Positions 63,756 to 64,000 of a stretch of DNA of 64,000 nt are shown in pieces (the stretch's first letter is position 1; every line of letters begins with the position of its first letter). Source of the stretch: JAXMAR01 sp046350295. Lineage in GTDB: Bacteria; Planctomycetota; Planctomycetia; Gemmatales; Gemmataceae. The stretch lies in assembly GCA_046350295.1 (NCBI GenBank), contig JAXMAR010000007.1:124001-188000 (forward strand), in the 5' to 3' direction. The notes beneath the pieces were generated by a model, which had not been told where the DNA came from, ran no database searches, and saw nothing but the letters and a program-made list of their open reading frames with translations. Both the position numbers and the translations under genes were made by a program.

Positions 63756-64000
63756 ATGCGGCGTCTCGTCTCCTTCACCGTTCTACTGACGGCGGCCGCC
63801 GGCTGCCAGAAATCCGACACGGAAACGCTCGCCCGTCTGGGCCGACGCCTGGCCGATCGCGGCCAGGCGGCCCTGGATGACGTGCGCGCGCGGCTCGACG
63901 TCAAGTGGTCGCCCGCCGAGCCGAGCCTGGAGGACCGGGTCCGGCTGCGGCTACGGTACGACGGCGACCTGGGGGAGGCGCCGGTCGAGATCAAGGTGGA
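63756..64000 (+). CDS. Lipoprotein with BON-like domain (partial, runs off the window)
   Basis: The ORF starts MRRLVSFTVLLTAAAGCQKS, a lipoprotein signal with a lipobox cysteine. Residues 22-50 form a helix (ETLARLGRRLADRGQAALDD). The visible end, LEDRVRLRLRYDGDLGEAPV, is the helix-turn of a BON domain. The 3' part lies outside the window. It is probably an envelope protein. Confidence 0.7.
   Translation, partial: MRRLVSFTVLLTAAAGCQKSDTETLARLGRRLADRGQAALDDVRARLDVKWSPAEPSLEDRVRLRLRYDGDLGEAPVEIKV

Overview
The window is GC-rich and reads as a chromosome fragment of a planctomycete, most likely a member of the Gemmataceae/Gemmatales. The basis is family content: DUF1559 pseudopilin-like proteins paired with small lipoproteins, Tat-dependent DUF1501 proteins beside a pre-peptidase C-terminal (PPC) domain protein, a redoxin/cytochrome c/copper-monooxygenase fusion, tandem secreted serpins, a PhoPQ-related hydrolase, many secreted proteins of unknown role, and a CsrA. 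The species cannot be named from the sequence alone.

Layout. 0-3.4 kb: succinate dehydrogenase sdhC-sdhA-sdhB on the minus strand, with sdhB running off the left edge. 3.4-7.7 kb: a DUF2007 protein, TruD, a receiver-XRE regulator and a GH15 glycoside hydrolase. 7.7-16 kb: a minus-strand series with a molybdopterin oxidoreductase behind a secreted beta-carbonic anhydrase, a CxxC secreted protein, a nucleotidyltransferase (RmlA type), the redox/copper fusion protein and two secreted aspartyl protease-PDZ paralogues. 16-19.4 kb: a TVP38 membrane protein and an OPT transporter on the plus strand. 19.4-30.3 kb: PPC and DUF1501 proteins, a ThDP decarboxylase-like enzyme, a BON-like secreted protein, a structured RNA candidate with a strong terminator, a second DUF1501 protein and a BNR-repeat protein. 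30.4-34.5 kb: a minus-strand run of enolase, methyltransferase, two TlpA-like thioredoxins, flavin reductase and a zinc-finger membrane protein. 34.7-41.2 kb: heptaheme cytochrome, FAH hydrolase, SDR, a 28-residue basic protein, prs, a Gly/Pro-rich zinc-ribbon protein and csrA. 41.2-53 kb: the accessory part, with a broken UvrC-like gene, a PqaA-type hydrolase, an RsbU-like phosphatase, a GNAT-ogt pair, a toxin-antitoxin-like pair, a decayed ISKra4-like element, a broken GT39-like gene and a broken TPR gene. 53-64 kb: thrS, two DUF1559/lipoprotein pairs, a HAD hydrolase, two serpins, a creatininase-family enzyme, a double VOC protein and a partial lipoprotein.

The strongest biological candidate is the thioredoxin-like gene at 31373-31903. 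An in-frame TGA replaces the first redox cysteine (U-G-H-C against C-P-P-C in the adjacent paralogue) and is followed at once by a SECIS-like hairpin, which suggests a selenoprotein.

A caution applies to the whole window. Many conserved genes are broken by single-base indels, often in short homopolymers: eno, thrS, the FAH hydrolase (three times), SDR, PPC and others. In the cases I could reconstruct, restoring one base restores the family sequence. These look like sequencing or assembly errors rather than true pseudogenes, so the exact boundaries of those genes are provisional.
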